Below, one piece after another: positions 13,456-16,382 of a stretch of 16,382 bases of DNA. Position 1 is the stretch's first letter. Each line of letters begins with the position of its first letter. The position numbers were made by a program, and so were the translations under genes. Origin of the DNA: Candidatus Woesearchaeota archaeon (lineage in GTDB: Archaea; Nanobdellota; Nanobdellia; Woesearchaeales; WJKV01); NCBI GenBank assembly GCA_019323495.1, contig JAHWHE010000019.1:1-16382 (forward strand), written 5' to 3'. The notes below the pieces were generated by a model. The model was not told the origin of the DNA and ran no database searches. It was given only the letters and a program-made list of their open reading frames with translations.

Positions 13456-14418
13456 ATGAGGCTCGATAATAAAGACAGGAAGATATTGGGGTTGCTGGCT
13501 GAAAACAGCAGGATGCCTTATACACAGCTGGCAAAGAAGCTGAGATCTGAAAGGAATGCTGTGAAATATAGGGTTAACAAGCTGGTGAAGAACGGAGTTA
13601 TTAGAGCTTTTGAGACAGAGCTCGATTTTCACAAACTAGGTTACAAGGAATACCTCTGTTACATGGGGTTCTATAAGTTTGATAACATAACAAAGAATAA
13701 AATCATTGATTTTCTGAAAAATCATGATTTTATCAAATGGATTGGAGAATGTTTCGGCAAATACCAGATAAAGATCAGGTTGAGCGCAGTTGATGAAGAG
13801 CATCTTTACAAGATACTGTCTGAATTGGAAAAAAACTGCAGCTTGAGCATAAGAAGAAAGACTGTCCTGCAGATAACAGGTTTTGTCAAGCAAAGGAATG
13901 AATCTTTGTTTAGTTCTGCAAGAATAAAAAAGCCTCAAAAGGACCTGAAAATAAAGCTGGATAAAAAAGACCTTCTCATATTAAGGAAATTGTGCGAGAA
14001 CAACAGGGAAACATTGATAAGTTTTTTTGACCAAACAAAACTATCTCCTGAAGCTGTCCGTCTTAGGATAAAGAAGCTGGAGAAAGCAGGTGTAATCGCA
14101 GGTCATACAATAAACATCAACCACAAAGCACTAGGCATTGTCATGTGGGGCAATATGCTGGTAAAGTTCAAAGATCCTAAGAAAGTGTTGTCCAAACTAA
14201 AGGAATTCGCACTCCAAAAGAAATCAATAGGTCGTAGCTTCGCCCTCTTCGGCGAGTGGAACGCAGAACTGGGCTTTGCAGCAGAAAACACAGACGTCCT
14301 GCATGACCTTGTCGGAGAATTCCTGACAAAGTTCTCAACAGAACTGGTTGACTACGAGATTGTGTTCAATCAAGAAGCGCATAAATTCCCTCCGACACCT
14401 ATGGGAGTTTTCAAGTAG
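13456..14418 (+). CDS. Tandem Lrp/AsnC-type transcription regulator
   Basis: A 320-residue protein made of two Lrp-like halves. Half one has a winged helix (about 3-52: DNKDRKILGLLAENSRM, PYTQLAKKL, NAVKYRVNKLVKNGVI) and a RAM-like effector/dimer domain (about 53-150). Half two repeats this: LDKKDLLILRKLCENNRE, SPEAVRLRIKKLEKAGVI, and a second beta-rich domain to about 310. Ordinary Lrp/AsnC proteins are about 150 residues with one of each, so this is a fused or duplicated form. It probably binds DNA as a pseudo-dimer; the ligand is unknown. The ATG at 13456 fits leaderless spacing. It is divergent from the unknown operon at 12598-13344, whose promoter lies close by, so it could control that operon. 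Confidence 0.85.
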   Translation: MRLDNKDRKILGLLAENSRMPYTQLAKKLRSERNAVKYRVNKLVKNGVIRAFETELDFHKLGYKEYLCYMGFYKFDNITKNKIIDFLKNHDFIKWIGECFGKYQIKIRLSAVDEEHLYKILSELEKNCSLSIRRKTVLQITGFVKQRNESLFSSARIKKPQKDLKIKLDKKDLLILRKLCENNRETLISFFDQTKLSPEAVRLRIKKLEKAGVIAGHTININHKALGIVMWGNMLVKFKDPKKVLSKLKEFALQKKSIGRSFALFGEWNAELGFAAENTDVLHDLVGEFLTKFSTELVDYEIVFNQEAHKFPPTPMGVFK

Positions 14419-14423
14419 CTAGG

Positions 14424-14450
14424 CGCGCCTGCCCTTTTTATTTTAAGAAA
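14424..14450 (+). repeat. Direct repeat copy B of the SRP RNA 3' end and terminator
   Basis: Copy of 11649-11677 lacking two bases (AC). It begins 5 nt after the stop of the Lrp-like gene. The T5-A-T4 run (14435-14444) probably terminates that gene, and the stop codon of the minus-strand membrane protein gene lies in it. The 10-bp palindrome AGGCGCGCCT (14421-14430) precedes the run. Confidence 0.85.
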
Positions 14451-14758
14451 GCAATAGCCGATGCGTATCCTAATGCTGCAGATATAACCATAGAGCATAA
14501 CAAACTCTCATAGTTTGTGCAATGATAAATAATAGGTGTTGCAGCGATAAAAGTAGCCACACCTGCTGCAATTGGAAATTCTTTTGTCAGTAGACGTTTC
14601 AAATCCATCCGCAATGCAAAGTAAATATCATACATGTTTTCGCGAGAAAAAAGTTTTGATTTGATATTTTCAGCATCTTGTTCTTTTCTTGGCTCAGTTT
14701 CTGTTTTTTCCGCATCTTCCAATAGCCGTTCTATTCCGTCTTCAAAATCTTGTTTCAT
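14438..14758 (-). CDS. Small membrane protein with a cytoplasmic charged N-terminus
   Basis: A 106-residue protein. Residues 1-60 are charged and acidic-helical (DFEDGIERLLEDAEKTE), then two hydrophobic segments follow (about 62-79 and 86-105) separated by HCTNYES. I do not recognise the family. A minus-strand TATA element at 14785-14792 is centred 30 nt before the ATG, predicting a leader of a few bases. It follows the kinase gene in the same direction, 67 nt downstream, but seems to have its own promoter. Its TAA lies within the T-run of repeat copy B, so its last residues (AFLK) are encoded by repeat sequence. Confidence 0.65.
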   Translation of the reverse strand: MKQDFEDGIERLLEDAEKTETEPRKEQDAENIKSKLFSRENMYDIYFALRMDLKRLLTKEFPIAAGVATFIAATPIIYHCTNYESLLCSMVISAALGYASAIAFLK

Positions 14759-14825
14759 TTTCCTATACTTCTGTTTCTGAACGGATTATAAAGTCCACGG
14801 CTGGAATTTCTGCATTTTTCAAGTG

Positions 14826-16244
14826 CTACCAATCCAACGTATCGTGGCTTTGCAGATCGTCTAAGAATTTCTTTATTGCCTTGCCCATTCTTTTTAATAT
14901 TCCAGGATTTTCTTTTGAATTTGCTTTTTTAGCAGCAGCATCAAGCAGCATATTTATGTTATCTTTGAGATCAACTTCGACTCCTGCATATTCTATTTTT
15001 TCCGGCAGGGTCATAAGACGGTTCTCGTAGTCATGCAGTGTTTTTGATGCGCGAATATCTTTTCCATCTATTGAGCCCAATACTGCAAAGTGAGACCTCA
15101 AACGAGAGTCCCATCCCATAATATAAAGCTTCGATGGATTTTCATATCCAATCCTTAAGCAAGGAAACCCCTCTACATTATATTTAAGATGTGTTTTTTC
15201 TTTGTATGAAGCAATGTGCCATCCTTCTGTTCCTTCAACTTTTTTCCCCAGAAATTCATTTTGCTCTAATAATTCAGTAAGGAACTCATCCATTGAACTC
15301 CATCTCTTTTTCTTTTGTGCCATTCCTTTTGCAACAATTTTTGCAAGTTTCTCTGAGATGCCCTGTTCAACAAGTTCTTCTTCAACACTTCCTGCAGGAC
15401 TCTGTCCTTTTGTCAGCAATTTATACAATAATACAGATAAGCCATAGATGTCTGCTCTATGATCAACGTTCTCTCCTTTACGCTGTTCAGGAGACATGTA
15501 GTCCAGAGTTCCGCCTATAGGGCCGCTAAAAGTTACGCTCCTTTGCGTATCTGCTCCTGATCGTTTAATTTCTTGCTCGTGTTTAGCTCTTGCAAGACCG
15601 AAGTCAACAATGAAAACTTCTCCCTTTTCATTGACTAAAACATTTCCTGGTTTTACGTCCTGATGGACAACTTTTTGAGAATGTGCATATTCAAGCGCCT
15701 TTCCAACGTTATGCACAATATTAAGGCAGTCATTTACTGTTCTTTCAGCACTAACATCTAATTGTTTTGCATCAACATAAGGCATCTTCACATACATGTT
15801 GCCGTTGTCCTGCACAATGTCTTCAACGCAAACAATAGAAGGGTGTTTCAATCTTTTTGTAACAGCTGCTTCCCTCAATAAAGTCTTGACAGCTCCTTCC
15901 CCTAATTTTTCCCTCGCTTTCTTCAGCGCGACAACAGTTCCGTTATTCTCTGCTTTATAGACAACACCGAAACCGCCCTCTCCAAGTCTTTCTGTTAATG
16001 TAAACTCTCCGACTCTTCGCCCGATATAAGGATCTTTTTCAATTTGTTTTGTTCCTGGGGCAACTGTTCTTGTTCTGTCAAGCATTCCAGAAAGTTCAAG
16101 CGGCTGCTCGACTGTTTTTGGTTTTTCTTCTACTATTGCAGTCAGTTCTGTTTCAGGTTCTTGTTCTTCAACAACAACAGAAGATGGTTCTCTAACTACT
16201 TCTGAACTTTCCCCCTCGCTTTCCGAGTGTTTGAAAACTTCCAT
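14826..16244 (-). CDS. Hanks-type (eukaryotic-like) Ser/Thr protein kinase with unknown C-terminal domain
   Basis: A 472-residue protein. Residues 1-70 are an acidic, low-complexity leader rich in Glu and Val. The kinase domain is at about 79-325, with the Gly loop LGEGGFGVV (87-95), ATP-binding Lys108 (VALK), a helix-C Glu125, the catalytic loop HQD-VKPGN with Asp196 and Asn201, the DFG motif 214-216, and SPE (251-253) in place of APE. HQD instead of HRD suggests an activation mode without the usual Arg contact, though the catalytic Asp is kept. The C-terminal 140 residues (about 330-472), starting GWHIASYKEK, are beta-rich then helical and unrecognised. No membrane helix is seen. The metallophosphoesterase stop is one base upstream, so the two are probably co-transcribed. 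Acquisition from bacteria is possible. Confidence 0.93.
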   Translation of the reverse strand: MEVFKHSESEGESSEVVREPSSVVVEEQEPETELTAIVEEKPKTVEQPLELSGMLDRTRTVAPGTKQIEKDPYIGRRVGEFTLTERLGEGGFGVVYKAENNGTVVALKKAREKLGEGAVKTLLREAAVTKRLKHPSIVCVEDIVQDNGNMYVKMPYVDAKQLDVSAERTVNDCLNIVHNVGKALEYAHSQKVVHQDVKPGNVLVNEKGEVFIVDFGLARAKHEQEIKRSGADTQRSVTFSGPIGGTLDYMSPEQRKGENVDHRADIYGLSVLLYKLLTKGQSPAGSVEEELVEQGISEKLAKIVAKGMAQKKKRWSSMDEFLTELLEQNEFLGKKVEGTEGWHIASYKEKTHLKYNVEGFPCLRIGYENPSKLYIMGWDSRLRSHFAVLGSIDGKDIRASKTLHDYENRLMTLPEKIEYAGVEVDLKDNINMLLDAAAKKANSKENPGILKRMGKAIKKFLDDLQSHDTLDW

Positions 16245-16245
16245 T

Positions 16246-16382
16246 TTACAATTCTATAATTTTGCCTTCTCTGCCGACGTTTATTACTCTTGTGTTTCCT
16301 ACTTTTTCTTCTACGCCTTCTGCTTCGTGCACGTGGCAGCAGAATAGAATGTCTGGCTTGAACTTGTCAACTGCTTTTCTTA
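16246..16382 (-). CDS. C-terminal end of a calcineurin-like metallophosphoesterase (Icc-type), cut by the window edge
   Basis: The minus-strand frame entering at 16382 runs 44 codons to a TAA at 16246-16248. It ends with PDILFCCHVHEAEGVEEKVG, NTRVINVG and REGKIIEL. This is the usual C-terminus of small Icc-like phosphoesterases, where a GHxHE motif supplies metal ligands and an iGnTrviNpG segment follows. Here the Gly before the first His is Cys and the final NPG is NVG. Both metal-binding histidines remain. Only the end of the gene is in the window, so length and start cannot be judged. It lies one base before the kinase ATG, in the same direction. Confidence 0.85.
   Translation of the reverse strand, partial: RKAVDKFKPDILFCCHVHEAEGVEEKVGNTRVINVGREGKIIEL

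Noticed and set aside
11649..14450. A complete integrated element
   Set aside because: Flanking repeats exist, but no integrase, replication or capsid gene lies between them, so only a remnant or duplication can be claimed.

Overview
The window reads as archaeal chromosomal DNA. It carries an archaeal-type SRP (7S) RNA, an RNase P RNA with archaeal-style conserved regions, Sec61 beta, an archaeal NAC protein, an Lrp/AsnC-type regulator, and many TATA boxes placed about 26 nt in front of start codons. A DPANN-type archaeon (Woesearchaeota/Pacearchaeota-like) is my inference from the small divergent proteins and many unrecognised genes; the window has no 16S rRNA to prove it. I see no tRNA gene, CRISPR array, transposase or integrase.

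Layout. Positions 1-3478 hold the start of an unknown minus-strand gene, a THUMP-methyltransferase-like protein with an eroded catalytic motif, a Cys-rich unknown, a two-helix membrane protein whose stop codon lies inside the RNase P RNA gene, the RNase P RNA, and a lipoprotein alpha/beta hydrolase. Positions 3475-8823 hold the most unusual locus: a roughly 980-residue family-B DNA polymerase-like protein with altered active-site motifs, divergent from a two-gene operon encoding an unknown protein and a Cas4/RecB-like PD-(D/E)XK nuclease with eight Cys in two quartets. One palindromic TATA box appears to serve both directions.

Positions 8863-11660 hold protein-targeting and housekeeping genes: Sec61 beta, NAC, GDP-mannose 4,6-dehydratase (with a start-codon problem), an MBL-fold protein and SRP RNA. 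The last 27 bp of the SRP RNA plus its poly-T terminator occur again at 14424-14450. The copies bracket about 2.75 kb holding two unknown AT-rich genes and a tandem Lrp-like regulator, which resembles insertion at the 3' end of an RNA gene, although no integrase is present. Positions 14438-16382 hold a small membrane protein, a Hanks-type Ser/Thr kinase and the C-terminus of a metallophosphoesterase, all on the minus strand.

How it works together. Sec61 beta, NAC and SRP RNA all act at the ribosome exit and translocon. The PolB-like, unknown and nuclease cluster is best read as a DNA repair, replication or defence module. The phosphoesterase and kinase genes are one nucleotide apart and probably co-transcribed. 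Most single genes look leaderless, while a few have a short leader with a Shine-Dalgarno sequence.
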